Source of the DNA: Pieris napi
Taxonomy: Eukaryota > Arthropoda > Insecta > Lepidoptera > Pieridae
Assembly (NCBI RefSeq): GCF_905475465.1
Contig: NC_062238.1
Coordinates: 5,498,501-5,562,500 of the forward strand
Direction: 5' to 3'
Length of the DNA stretch: 64,000 nucleotides
Shown piece by piece: positions 15,101 through 25,520 of the stretch. Every line of letters starts with the position of its first letter. Position 1 is the first letter of the stretch. The notes below the pieces were generated by a model. The model searched no databases and was not told the DNA's origin. It saw nothing but the letters and a program-made list of their open reading frames with translations. A program made the translations under genes and the position numbers.

Positions 15101-18100
15101 TTTTGATAACAATAGATACAAGTAAAAAGTAGGTATTTTATTAATGTACGAAAGTGTTGCACTTAAAAATATTTATTCTTTATTGTACACTTGAAAAACT
15201 TAACACATAATATTGTGTACATACAGGTTGGTCCAACTAGTGACGTCAATATTTTTTTTTAGATTCCTCACATGCCCCCAGGGGGCATACGAAAATACCC
15301 CATGTATGTTCCGCGATTTTTTGTAGTTTTCGAGTTATAATTTTTTTGTGTTTTTTTAATTGTTTTCTGCCAGCGAGGTTTCAAAAATTCCTATCTTTTT
15401 GTTGTTGTAGGTATTTTGCATCTTTTTTCTATGAAATGATTGTCTTAAATGTTGTTTAAATAAAAAAAATATCACCTTCCTAAAATTAGTTAAAGCTACT
15501 CAAATTAGGTTTTAAAGTTAGAAGTTTTGTTTTTAGCTGGATTTGTCCAAACATTCGACTTCAATTTAAAAATACAAAAAGAAGTTTCCATAGCTTCTGA
15601 CTAAGTTTAGAAACTCCGCAGGGTTCTAAGTTACCAAAATCATAGAAAAAAATGGTACTTAATTGGTATTTTTTTGTTGTAATCGGCCTTTAAGGTGGAT
15701 AGGCTAAAAATCATTGAAGCATTAAAAATGTTTTTTTTTTTCGACTTTTATTATTCTTATGGTAAATTAAACTTTATAATGTGATTTTAATTAATTTTAA
15801 TACCCGTTAAAAAAAAGTAGCTTTCCTTCGGGTAAACCAGCTCTTTGAAAAATCCCCAAACGTTGTCATTATGTATTCAAGTTGGAGGAAGGAGTTCTGA
15901 AAATTTATTATAATACTAGCTGATCCGGAAAACGTCGTTTTGCCATGTATATCATTTATAATAAAAAATAGGGGTTGATCGTAGAGGATTGAAAATTGGG
16001 GGTTGTATGTATTTTTTAATGCTGTATTATGAAATAATAAAAAAAAATCTTTATCTAAAAATTAAAAAGTAATAATTTAGGGGTGGACTACCCTTAACAC
16101 AAAAATGATAAAAATAGATGTTGTCCGATTCTCAGATATACCCAATATGCACACAAAATTTCATGAGAATCGTTCAAGCCGTTTCGGAGAAGTTCGAACG
16201 AAGTTCGATTGTCGAAACACCTCGACACGAGAATTTTATATATTAGAAATAGTATTTTTTCAGTAAATTGTGTTTTTTATTTGTTATTTAAAAAACAGGT
16301 AATTTCATAACTAGCAATAATCATTTCGAATAACATTTTGAATTTTGAATGGTAAGACCAAAATTATTGTAAGAATTACACGAGCTACTTTTTTTACGGG
16401 TATTAAAATTAGTAAAAAATAGATCGTAAAGTTTCATTTGCCATAAGAAAAATAAAAGTTAAAAAAAATACAGTTTTAATGCTTCAATGATATTTTGCCT
16501 ATCCACATTAAAAGGCCGATTAAAGCTAGATTTATTTTACGGGTATTAAAATTAATTAAAAAAACACATTATTAAGTTTAATTAACCATAAGAATAATAA
16601 AAGTCGAAAAAAATACATTTTTAATGCTTCAATGATTTATAGCCTATCCACCAAAAAAAATCCACCGATTACAACAAAAAAGACCAATTAAGTACCATTT
16701 TTTTTTCTATGATTTTGGTAGCTTAGAACCCTGTGGAGTTTTTAAACTTAGCCAGAAGCTATGGAAACTTCTTTTTGTATTTTTAAATTGAAGTCGAATG
16801 TTTGGGCAAATTCAGCTAAAAACAAAACTTCTAACTTTAAAACCTTTTTTGAGTAGCTTTAACTAATTTTAAGAAGCTGGGATTTTTTTCTGGAATCATT
16901 TAACAGAAAAAAACTGCAAAATACCTACAACAAAGATATGAATTTTTGAAACCTCGCTGGCAGAAAATATTGAAAAAACACAAAAAAATTTATAACTCGA
17001 AAACGACAAAAAACGCGGAATATACATGGGATATTTTCGTATACCCCCAGGTGAGGAATCTAAAAAAAAATTATTGACGTCACTAGTTGAACCAACCTAT
17101 ATACACGTACATATTACCATCTTCTCTTGAAGACATCCAGAGAAACACTATTAAATTTTTTTTTTGAAGTGGTATCTCGGTGTTGGCCTTTAGGGCCTTT
17201 ACAGCTCAGCTTGGGCTGTTTTGGCGAGCTTAGCTCGGCCTGACTATCACGTACGGAATGAAGCAGCTTATTTATATGACATAACCGTGATGAATGATTT
17301 GTCATAACAGCTAGAGGTATGTCGAGGGGTATTACGCTAAACTTCGCAAAAGTGAAGAGATGGTACGACAAGGGATTCCATCAAACAAAATACATATATT
17401 TTAATAACTAAATCAATTTTTCTTTAACGTGTTTTCCGGAAACGCGTTATACGTCATTTACGTCAACGGGTACGTTTTCATTAACGTGGAGAAGTGCCAG
17501 TCCGGTTAGGCGATCTTCAACCATTGAAGATCTTAGCCACGATTTAATTCTGCGCAACGTAGAGAAAGACCTTTCTGCTGTCGCTTCGCTGACAGGGTAG
17601 TGTATCCAATTTTCCTATTAGGATACATATTGATGTCACAATTTAAAATAAGACTATGTTATGATATGTTGAAGTTTAGTCGTTCCGATTCCGATTGAGT
17701 TAAGGTCTAGCTAGACGTTTCATAGCGACAAGTGCGCGCAAGTATGGCGCGGAAAATTCAAATTTTCGATGCGTTTCCCAAACGTTTGCCATCATACAAA
17801 GTTATTATATTATATAAAAATTAATTGAATATTGAAGGTATGTAGTAACATATAATCTGTATGGCGACAAATTTATATATAAAATCATTATGTTCAATTA
17901 GTGGTCCACCTAAGTCCTGCTCAGGGGGGGGTCATGACCCCCATGACCCCCCCCCTGGATCCGCCGTTGATTGTGCAGCGTACCGTAAGAAAAAATGGAC
18001 AGAGGAAAAATAACGACTCCGTTTCATGGACTCAAACTTATATACTGTGTTAATATATGTCCCGATTTTTTTTCTGATTTCGATTTAATACTAAATATCG

Positions 18101-21100
18101 CCGTCCATGTCATTTACATACAAGTGATACAAGGTAGTCTGATATTATCTTAATGTTCTAACAACATATAGACAACGAAATTTAAAATAAAATCTTTAAA
18201 TTAATAAAGAATCATTTCTAAAACAGTTGAACGGAAGTAATTACGGTCAAGGTATGTCAAACTGTAAACCTTTGTAATTGGCACCAAACCTAAAGCGAAT
18301 TTGGGTCCGACACACTTTTAGTCAGTTCCAGACGTCATTCAAAATACATTTTATATTATTAGAACATGAATGTTATAAGAAAATTGCTTTAAAAACATTT
18401 CTTAATTTAGATTCCATGTATTATGAACGTCGCTACCACGTGCAATCGGAACACGTGGTCTTTTACTACCATTTCGGTACAAGTTTGCCCCAATGACAAA
18501 ATTTAACAGCTCTATGTCTCTTTAATTTAAATTTTTTTGTTTTCATTACCTTACACGACAAATTTATTCATTTCTGTGGTATCATCGTGTTTTTTTTAAT
18601 ATTAGGAAACTTACAAAACATAAAAAGGGACATTTGTAATCTAAGTTTGACTAACAATAAATATTGATATGATAAATGAGACCATTAGTTGAATATTGTT
18701 ATCTTTAATACAATAAACAAATCATTAGACAATGTAATTGATAGAAAAACCGTGAGTCATAAATTACAATTTGTAAGTAAAAAGATTTCTGCCTAAATTT
18801 AACAAATGCAAGCCCCCTCGATTGAAAGATTAAATAAGCCATTGAATACATAAATACACCCGCATTATTATTGTAATAGGTCGTGGGACTAAGGGAGGTA
18901 ATGCAGTGATCTCTTCATTCGACTAAGTAACAATAATATTATGAACAGCGAGGACCGCGATACCATTGAATACTGTCCAGTCATCGTTCTGCTCGCAGTA
19001 TCCCGTACCAGGATCGATTCAGCAAATTTGGATTATGGCCAAAATTTCATTTTCCAGCTAAGTTCAATCGCTAGTGAAGCTTAACTTTCGCCTTTAATAA
19101 TCTAAATAATATCAAAATACAGACCATTCTTGTGACCGTTGTTAAATCCCACGCAGATCTCGTTTTGCCGCGCGACTGAGTACCATCCTTTCGTCTTCCC
19201 AAAGACCCATAATTTGATGGTACTCCATTCTCTTCGCGCTTACGCCGACCTCCTCGTCTCAATGAAGAAAACCAATTTGAAACCGAGCCACGGCGCTCAT
19301 CTTCAGCGGCCACGGGCCCGGCCTTGATAAACATAACTTCACAAGCGCTAACACACCAAACGCATTACACTTCGCAAACACAAGTCTCAGCCTACTTTAC
19401 GGATAAGGTAATTGAAGCAGGACCAAAAATCTACAAGCCCGATAAGAAAATTAAGGAATTTATAAAGCAAAACAAGTGGAATTTTAATGACTACAGATTG
19501 TCGATATGAGTGTCGTTAGCCTACGTCTTACTGCCAAATATAGACGAAGCCAATACTCTGCTGTGCATAAAGCGGCATCTTTACCGTATTTAACGCACCT
19601 GATCATAGTCGTCATCATAGGTGTGCGTAGGACGGGCACATCTCAACAGCACCGGCCACCAGAGCGCCTCGCACAGAAGGCGAAAATGTAAACACATCGC
19701 GCGCCATACACTTCCCGCTAAGGAACGTTATAGACTGAAGACAGGCGCGGGCGCCACTACAGTTTGGCAATGTGACAACTGACAACAACTATACGCACAC
19801 CTATAGATAATAATTATCTTACAACACGTATGAGTAAACGCAACCAACCGTTATCACCGGTTGTATTGTATATTCAAAGTAAAATTCTGAAACTATAAAT
19901 TACAACGAAATAAAAAGTTTTGCAAACATTAAGTAAATCTAAGTACATATAATATTATTTTATTACTCATTACTTTTTGCAATTAAAGTGTGGGTGTTAC
20001 TATCAAAAGCAGAAATACAGGGCCGGAAGTGTTCAGAGGAAATATGATAAGAGAAATGAATCAACACGATTGTCCAATTTGTTATATGGGAAAAACCGGA
20101 ATTTTTATACAAGGAAGGGTAAGGTCAAGATGTAATGTAAGATTATACAAATACATATAGACTTTCAAGGGGATTCTACTTCAGTGGTAAAATCTTAGTT
20201 TGCAAGTTTTGCTTCGTTTCAAATTTGCTTAGTCTTAACGTCTTTGCTGAAATCAATTGCTTAATTGAATCAAAAACCAGCACATGTTAAAAATTCGTTA
20301 ATTTTGGTCCAATTTGTGCCAACGAACAACAATGTTTGACAAAAACATCGATATTTATGTATATTATAAATTATTATTAATATAACATTACATAACAGAA
20401 ATGCAAAAAGACTGTTAGTATTGCATTTAAAATATTTTGTTAAAGCAGTAATGGATGGTGTGTAGACATGTTGATGAATCATGTTCAAACAAACAAGTAA
20501 TGAACCTAATTAAATATTAAACATTACATGTAAATGATTTTAATAACAATAAAGATTAATTTGAAAAACAAAGGAATTGTAAATCTAAATAACACGAAAT
20601 ACGACTTGAATTGATAAAACATTTGATCGACAGCCAAAATCGAGTTCTATTATTAACTAATACAACAACTAACCTGCTTTAATTAGTTTGATCACCCTGA
20701 TTAAATAACAGTTTGAAAAAAAATCCTAAAAACTTTAAATAAGGTTTATGTTACATAACTAACCATAGCAACACTTTTATAAATTTGTGGGTAGTAAATA
20801 ACTAAGAATTCTACCGAACGTAATATGAAATATAACATGTTGTCTTATTACGTACATTTAATATTTCTTAACTTGATAATAAATTAAGCAATATTACTGC
20901 ATAATAATCATGAATTAACACTTGGAAATATGTAAAGTTAATTTGAAACTACACATTATTTAATTATTAATTAACATCTAAGGCATAAGACGCAAGCTAA
21001 TATACAAAATCAACGAGAACCAACGTAGTCATAGCAATTTCCACTTATCTCGCCTTATCACTGGCAAACTTACTAATTAGTTATTACGCTAGAATGCGAT

Positions 21101-23134
21101 AGTCGTCACAAAATATAACCTTTTAAAATATCACAACATTAAAACTTTTCAATTAATGCGTTTTTAATATAGCTTTACACTGGAGCTCAGTTTTGTCACT
21201 GACGCCGCAACACGTCACGCTCACAACGCGCCCCGCCAGTTACTGGTGACTGGTGTACGCACTGTCATGCCTCTCTCGTCGCCCCTCAACCGTAGTAAAA
21301 GCTTGCATTGATGCCTTACATTGTGATAATATTACAGCTTTTTCAATGAAAAGGTCCGGCCTTTTGTTAAAAAAAATAGGTACCCGTCATTTGAAGCCGA
21401 TTCTTTTTAAATTGTATACAAACGTATATTTTTTATTATTGCACACAATTTTCTATTTAGAAAATGTATCGGTAGAAGTGATGTCTATTAAATAGTAAAT
21501 TTTATAATTTAAACTTTTGACAACACTAAAAAATCGTGAGTATGTAAATTATAGCGTAACAAATAAACAACGCAAAATAATAAATTAACAAGAACATGTA
21601 TTAAGTTTATTCACATAAATTTGTTGGCCATTAGGCGAATATGAGCCACTAGGCAAGGAGCGCAATTGACATTGCAGCACTCACGGTGAAGGAATTCGTC
21701 GTGAGGTAACTGGTTCGTTTTGAAATGTGATAGTCTAGGCTTAGCATTAAGTTTGACTCCCATGTAAAAGTCCAATACATTATTGGCATACGGTAGTCAT
21801 AGCATTAAACTTCAACTCTAAGTATCACCCTAACATCCAAGAATTTACACCGCATGTCAGGCATAGAAGCCTTACATGGGAGTCTATAAAGAAGATCAAC
21901 AAAAACAAATACAGACATCTGAGGCCAAGGAATAGGGTTGTTTCACCTATGATTATGTTTTTTTAATTCATTAAAACATTTATTAAAGTTAAGTCCAATC
22001 CACCAGTTTCTAGAGGTTTATTTACCTATGATATAGTTTGAACTATATGAAAATCCAAGAATGAAATTTGCCTGAATTAAGTTTTTTAATTGGCAGATAA
22101 CAAATCTACCAATTAAAAGGAAAAGGGACCAACAACCACAACAACAAATAAGAGTGTTTGTTTTTCATATTACCTATTTGACTTTCATTAATTTAAATTC
22201 TAGTTTACAATAGCTTATGTACACACATAATCTGAATAAAAATCCATAATCATATTATAGTTAGCTTTTGCTGCTACTTCACAATGGATTTGGTCAATGA
22301 AGTTATAACATTTAACATTAAGCGGTAAAGTGTGGATTGATAGTCATTTATAAATTGCTAGTTACGTACTTCAGATAAACAAGCCATTACCAACTCAATT
22401 TAGATAACCACCTCCTACTTATAAGTCTTTGCATAATTTAGTAGCCTTTAATAATATAGAACTTGTTTTAATTATCGGTTATTTTTAAATGTTATTCATG
22501 ATCAAAGGATCATTTAATAAACAGATTTTACAAATCCAGTAAAATCAAGTTCTTAAATATTGCATTGTTTCTTTAAGATAGACTAAATACATAAATTAAT
22601 CTTAGTTTTCTTTCTCTCAATAGTTTTCCAAATCAATGCTTAACAGTATCCTATTGGGCATTGTTTATATTTAATATGATGTTACTTTTTATATAAGTAC
22701 TATTTAGAATTTACTCTTTTATTATGTTACTACACAGTAGTTGTTAAATCATGATGACTTATAAGTAGTGATTGACTAATTTTATATAGAACTTTACTAG
22801 GTACTGAGGTTTACTGACAGTTTAACTAATGTAATATAATGTGCAACAAGGATTAACACTAACCTGTATCTCTAACAATAATTCCGTCTTCCGCCGTCGT
22901 ATATCAATTAAAGTCTTTTGTTGTTCGGGTGTTAACTCTGAAAAACAATAAATACGGGAAGTGAGATTGAAGATTGAACGGTAACCAGCCAAATACAAGT
23001 AGATATTCATTGAGGTCAACAACCACAGCGTACACGAAATTTAAGACATATTTACCAGTATGTGTGAATGGATCTGCATGACTGCTTGCAGAATTGTTTC
23101 CTCCAAGAGACAAATTCTCAAATTCACTTATCAT
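141..23134 (-). CDS. step: Cytohesin (Arf guanine-nucleotide exchange factor), 5' part; gene continues beyond the left edge
   Basis: Three coding exons are visible on the minus strand: 23134-23056 (ATG), 22937-22864 and 273-141. All have AG/GT borders and phases 1, 0 and 1 that join without a stop. The translation gives a short serine-rich leader, then ELTPEQQKTLIDIRRRKTEL, then a coiled-coil stretch and the basic segment RKKFNMDPKKG. This matches the N-terminal coiled coil and the run-in to the Sec7 domain of cytohesins, which in Drosophila is steppke. Family members activate Arf GTPases at the plasma membrane and act downstream of insulin/EGF signalling; the Sec7 and PH domains should lie left of base 1. 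The start codon is the first ATG of exon 1. Intron 1 is only 118 bp, while intron 2 is about 22.6 kb and full of transposons. Identity is strong from the joined motif; the rest of the protein is not seen. Confidence 0.88.
274..1675. other. Cytohesin intron 2, part 1
   Basis: AT-rich intron sequence. A GC-richer patch at about 1370-1490 looks like an old repeat that I cannot name. No reading frame with recognisable content was seen. Confidence 0.5.
1676..1965 (-). mobile_element. Non-autonomous Helitron
   Basis: Read on the minus strand, the sequence starts with TC at 1965 (TCTAATACTAATATTATAG) and ends with CTAG at 1676. The ending is the GC-richer motif typical of lepidopteran Helitrons (GAAGCCGGGACGGGCCGCTAG). 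It has no terminal inverted repeat and no target duplication, as expected for rolling-circle elements. No coding capacity. Confidence 0.65.
1966..5459. other. Cytohesin intron 2, part 2
   Basis: AT-rich intron DNA with simple TA/TATG repeats at about 4960-5000. The short ORFs here show no domain signature. No feature assigned. Confidence 0.5.
5460..5640 (-). mobile_element. Degenerate LINE 3' tail
   Basis: On the minus strand the segment reads GGTTGCCTGGAAGAGATCGC, then TTAGCGATAAGGCCGCCCG, followed by AT-rich sequence. This is a motif I associate with 3' untranslated tails of lepidopteran LINEs. No coding remnant is attached. Family assignment is from memory of the motif and is uncertain. 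Confidence 0.45.
5641..7334. other. Cytohesin intron 2, part 3
   Basis: AT-rich intron DNA; no recognisable gene, RNA or repeat family. Confidence 0.45.
7335..7637 (+). mobile_element. Non-autonomous Helitron
   Basis: It starts TCTAATATATAAAATTCTCG after an A and ends GCCGTGTCAGCTAG before a T. That is the A|TC...CTAG|T layout expected of Helitrons. The same family occurs in reverse at 15916-16247. No coding capacity. Confidence 0.75.
8795..9125 (-). mobile_element. Non-autonomous Helitron, 'GTTTGTCCGC' family
   Basis: On the minus strand it starts TCTTAATATATATAAATTAC at 9125 and ends with CTAG at 8795. The body contains GTGTCACGTTGTTTGTCCGC and a TGGCGCAGTG segment shared with copies at 30303-30665 and 57950-58324. 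The preceding base on that strand is A. Confidence 0.75.
9126..10850. other. Cytohesin intron 2, part 4
   Basis: AT-rich intron sequence with no recognisable gene or repeat. Confidence 0.45.
10851..11580 (+). mobile_element. PIF/Harbinger deletion derivative with TTA target duplication
   Basis: Terminal inverted repeats begin AGGTGGGAACTGACCAA at the left end and close with the reverse complement at 11580. They are flanked by TTA at 10848-10850 and 11581-11583, the 3-bp duplication of the PIF/Harbinger superfamily. The interior keeps the N-terminal part of a transposase ORF at 10949-11320 and lacks the catalytic DDE domain, so it depends on a full-length relative to move. Confidence 0.8.
10949..11320 (+). 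pseudogene. N-terminal fragment of a Harbinger (HARBI1-like) transposase
   Basis: A 123-codon ORF whose middle reads KKKKRYWRSNLFKNRG and then FVRMSLIDFEELLNL. This matches the conserved N-terminal 'RRWWVR..., F.RMS...F..LL' block of PIF/Harbinger transposases, which are usually 350-400 residues. The DDE catalytic part is missing and the frame runs into unrelated sequence before a TGA in a TTGA-repeat stretch. Better read as a relic than as a functional gene. Confidence 0.65.
11584..15020. other. Cytohesin intron 2, part 5
   Basis: AT-rich intron DNA. The only clear structure is the perfect hairpin at 13756-13808, listed separately. The short ORFs show no family features. Confidence 0.45.
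13756..13808. repeat. Perfect 24-bp inverted repeat with 5-base loop
   Basis: CAATTTTTGACATTTTATTT continues to AAAG, then the loop GTCCA, then the exact reverse complement. All 24 pairs match, which is rare outside transposon ends or RNA hairpins. The stem is very AT-rich and no recognisable element borders were found. Confidence 0.75.
15224..17100. repeat. Foldback element with long inverted arms
   Basis: The outer ends read AGGTTGGTCCAACTAGTGAC at the left and the near-exact reverse complement at the right. Similarity continues inward for about 600-700 bp per arm (15224-15840 against about 16380-17100). The right arm carries a tandem duplication of about 145 bp (16381-16520 and 16525-16680), present once on the left. 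The spacer holds a Helitron. Single-stranded, it would form a very large hairpin. No ORF is evident. Confidence 0.75.
15916..16247 (-). mobile_element. Non-autonomous Helitron in the loop of the foldback
   Basis: On the minus strand it starts TCTAATATATAAAATTCTCG at 16247 and ends GATCAGCTAG at 15916. It belongs to the same family as the copy at 7335-7637. It lies between the two arms of the foldback, so it arrived after the foldback formed or was part of its spacer. Confidence 0.72.
17447..17605 (-). pseudogene. hAT transposase C-terminal (dimerisation) remnant
   Basis: Translation on the minus strand gives ATAERSFSTLRRIKSWLRSS followed by MVEDRLTGLALLHVN and a stop at 17449-17447. The ERSFS.LRRIK...L...M...RL..LALL pattern is the conserved hAT dimerisation region seen in zf-MYM/KRBA2-type hAT transposases. 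The rest of the protein (BED or MYM finger, RNase-H fold) is absent. Confidence 0.8.
17979..19070. other. Cytohesin intron 2, part 6
   Basis: AT-rich intron sequence; no gene or named repeat seen. Confidence 0.4.
19135..19334 (-). CDS. Possible alternative first exon inside the large cytohesin intron
   Basis: An 87-codon open frame starts with ATG at 19334. Its first 67 residues have a normal, basic composition, with WFSSLRRGGRRKREENG near residues 22-38. It lies in an unusually GC- and CpG-rich patch, and another such patch lies just upstream on the minus strand at 19640-19760, like a promoter. It sits on the same strand as cytohesin, between exons 2 and 3. Exon 3 begins in phase 0, so a phase-0 donor near 19135 (for example before GTCACA) could join it to the coiled coil. 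The donor is weak. I do not recognise the peptide. It could equally be an exon of an unrelated transcript or a chance ORF. Confidence 0.3.
19335..21609. other. Cytohesin intron 2, part 7, with CpG-rich patches
   Basis: Mostly AT-rich, but two CpG-rich patches stand out, at 19640-19760 and 21185-21290. They could be promoters or first exons of alternative cytohesin transcripts on the minus strand. No coding exon is supported in the second patch. Confidence 0.35.
21610..21950 (+). mobile_element. Degenerate tRNA-derived SINE, possibly interrupted
   Basis: Pieces of the lepidopteran SINE consensus are seen in order: CACGGTGAAGGAATTCGTCG at about 21685, then CATGTCAGGCATAGAAGCC and CATCTGAGGCCAAGG near the end. 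Unrelated sequence lies between them. The tRNA-like head is not intact. Confidence 0.45.
21951..22863. other. Cytohesin intron 2, last part before exon 2
   Basis: AT-rich, no recognisable feature. Confidence 0.45.
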
Positions 23135-23353
23135 TTCTTAAAATTTATTAAAAACATAAACAAAAGTTTACATCGTTAAGATTAAATGGCGGCCATATTT
23201 ATTTACTACTTTGACAATCCCATTTTTAGGCTTCTCATTTTGACAATGATTGATATGACTGCATTTTCGCTGGGTCTTGGCTTAAGTATTTCGACCAATT
23301 TGAGAAATTATCATACACGCCCGTATCATCTTTAGGAGGACAGGGAGTCATAG

Positions 23354-24171
23354 TGCGTTTTCCAATTACAGCACTAGAGCGCATTATGCGGCATTATGCT
23401 CAAAGTTGAATGTTCCAACTACAGCAACGCTTCGCACAATTGAATTGAGCACTCTCAAAACTATTGCTCTTGCGTGCTTCTCGCAATAAATACCAATTAC
23501 CAACACAGTGACAGAAAATTGACCAGTGTTTTTCTTTAAGTTGGCATTTATCGAAATTTTCGTTAGTAAATATTATTTATTGTTGAAAAATTTGTTTCGT
23601 CGTATTTTTTGAAAATAATTAAAGTTATTTCAAACTGCTAAAAAAAAAATATAAGTATAGATGAAGGTATAAATAGTTACTTTTTTTATATTCCACATTT
23701 AAAATAAGTATGAACACAATTTTATTTTAAAATTCGGATCTGTAAACAAATTTATTTTACAGGATTATACTCTTGTAAACATTGCAATGGTTTTGAAAAA
23801 GTATATAATTTTTTTAGAAATCATTTTAAAAAAATTACTGAAAACGTAAATGATGTAAATTTCATACATGAAACTATATATTTTACTGGTAATTTAGCTT
23901 GTTAAAACCTTATATTCTTTAAAGGTTTTCTCTTATTTCAGTAAAAAAATGTTAATGAAATAATTTGATTATTAAAATAAGCGTAAAAAGTTTTCAACCA
24001 ATTATTATTGTTAACCACATTATTTATACATTAATGAGGTTGCTAACTCTATTCAGAACATTTTTTTTTCAACACTGACTTAGCGCACTCTGCTGATGCA
24101 TTTGAAAACTAATTCATCATGCGGCATTGTGCGGCACTGAGTCGCATTATGCTCTGTAATTGGAAAACGCA
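23354..24171. mobile_element. Inverted-repeat DNA element (MITE), unassigned superfamily
   Basis: The left end reads TGCGTTTTCCAATTACAG and the right end is its exact reverse complement. Both are flanked by CATAG (23349-23353, 24172-24176), so the target duplication is 3-5 bp depending on where the boundary is drawn. Subterminal GCGGCATTATGC/GCGCATTATG motifs are repeated near both ends. No transposase frame. Confidence 0.65.
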
Positions 24172-24211
24172 CATAGTTCGCACTAAGTCTCGACTCGGAA
24201 CCTTACACTAA

Positions 24212-24714
24212 GGCCCTTTCTGCACTGCTCCGGTCCGGCGTCGGAAGCCGGAATGAGTCATTAAAAAAATATCGGAAAGCCGGATTGCGCTTCTCCACTA
24301 TATCCGATCCGACAATAACCGATACTTGTATATTTATCATGCAACACTGATATTAACTAAAACCCATATACTTTATTTTATTAATAAAACGTTCGAAATT
24401 CTGAATATTTTATTGCCTGGCTAGTTTATAACTTTTTTCATATTGTCTATCTTGAAATATTATAATCTACTTAATAAATAGTTCACTAATACTTAATGAT
24501 ATAATATAACTATAAATAAATAAACCTATGAATAATAATTTATAAACTCTTGGATATACTTGGACCGATAAAACACCGCGTTCCGATCTAGCAAGTTATC
24601 GGCCCGTTAAAAACCGGATGCCGGAGTAGTGGAGAAGCACGTAAGTACTGTTGTGAGTTTCTAAATCGGATCGGTAATTAACGTTTGCCGGACCGGAGCA
24701 GTGGAGAAACGGCC
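24212..24714. mobile_element. PIF/Harbinger-type MITE with TAA target duplication
   Basis: About 30-bp imperfect terminal repeats: GGCCCTTTCTGCACTGCTCC at the left, and GCAGTGGAGAAACGGCC at the right as the reverse complement. TAA lies on both sides (24209-24211, 24715-24717). The 503-bp interior has internal CGG/CCG-rich palindromic pieces and no ORF. Confidence 0.72.
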
Positions 24715-24838
24715 TAAGGATTCTATATTTATACTTATCTTCAAATCTGTGATTAAGTGGACTATCAGTCTATCAAGGTCACGTTATCGATGCTACTGTT
24801 ATAGGCGTGAGATGACCTAGAGATGAGAAGTAACTATA

Positions 24839-25114
24839 GGTCTACCAGATTCTGATGGAAAAAAAAGTTTAAAAAAACTCATGAACTCATGAGTAATTGG
24901 AGTTATCATCTAAATTTCAAACCCCACATTCGCCACATTTTCAATTACATATTATCTTTGATCATTGGATAAATTTTTATATTTGCATGTATCACACACA
25001 GAATCAGCCGCTATAAGGAAAAAAAAGTATCAAAACGTTTTAAGCCAATTTCTCCAGTGTTGCTAGCGTCAATTTATTTTTTCCCTTTTTGCCATCAGAT
25101 CCTGGTAGACCTTT
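24839..25114. mobile_element. Short MITE with up to 10-bp target duplication
   Basis: Ends GGTCTACCAGATTCTGATGG and the matching CCATCAGATCCTGGTAGACC. AGTAACTATA lies on both sides (24829-24838, 25115-25124). A 9-10-bp duplication would suit a Mutator-like element. The interior is AT-rich and noncoding. Confidence 0.65.
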
Positions 25115-25239
25115 AGTAACTATATAGTAAGCAGCATTTAGTACAATTAAAGGAGATAATTGTCAAGTGCTGTCCAGCTTCACTAATTTCGCATATTTTA
25201 TTATATATATTATTTTTATGATTTTGGCATATTTTTGAA

Positions 25240-25520
25240 GTCATCTCATCAATTTTTCATAACGCACCTAAAGAAGTATGCGTTATGAAAAATTGATGAT
25301 GGTGAAATTTTACGATGCGCGCGCACCGTGACTTAAAATTAACAGAATGAAGTTATTAATTTTATTTAGAAAATTTATTTAATTTTTCAAATGTAAACTG
25401 AACTTAATTGACTATAATTACTCCTTTTCCAGTCTTCGATTATTTAATTGTAATTAATTATTTGCATGCAATCAAAAACTAGTTTTAATAATGCCAAAGA
25501 AGTATAACTTCTTAAGCGTG
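25240..25520. mobile_element. MITE of the 'GATGCGCGCGCACCGTGAC' family
   Basis: It begins with a 20-bp stem (CATCAATTTTTCATAACGCA and its complement around a 12-base loop), then TTTTACGATGCGCGCGCACC, and ends near AAAGAAGTATAACTTCTT. Inverted or direct copies lie at about 31263-31655 and 45262-45430. No coding capacity. Confidence 0.6.

Larger units (their letters stand above)
15029..17970 (-). mobile_element. hAT transposon with 8-bp target duplication, invaded by a foldback
   Basis: The left end reads CAAGGGCGGATCCAG and the right end CTGGATCCGCCGTTG, an inverted pair followed inside by a poly-G/poly-C tract. Both sides carry ATTGTGCA (15021-15028 and 17971-17978), a perfect 8-bp duplication, the hallmark of hAT elements. 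The only transposase remnant is the C-terminal dimerisation motif at 17447-17605 on the minus strand. Most of the interior is occupied by a foldback structure (15224-17100). The element is inactive as it stands. Confidence 0.85.
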
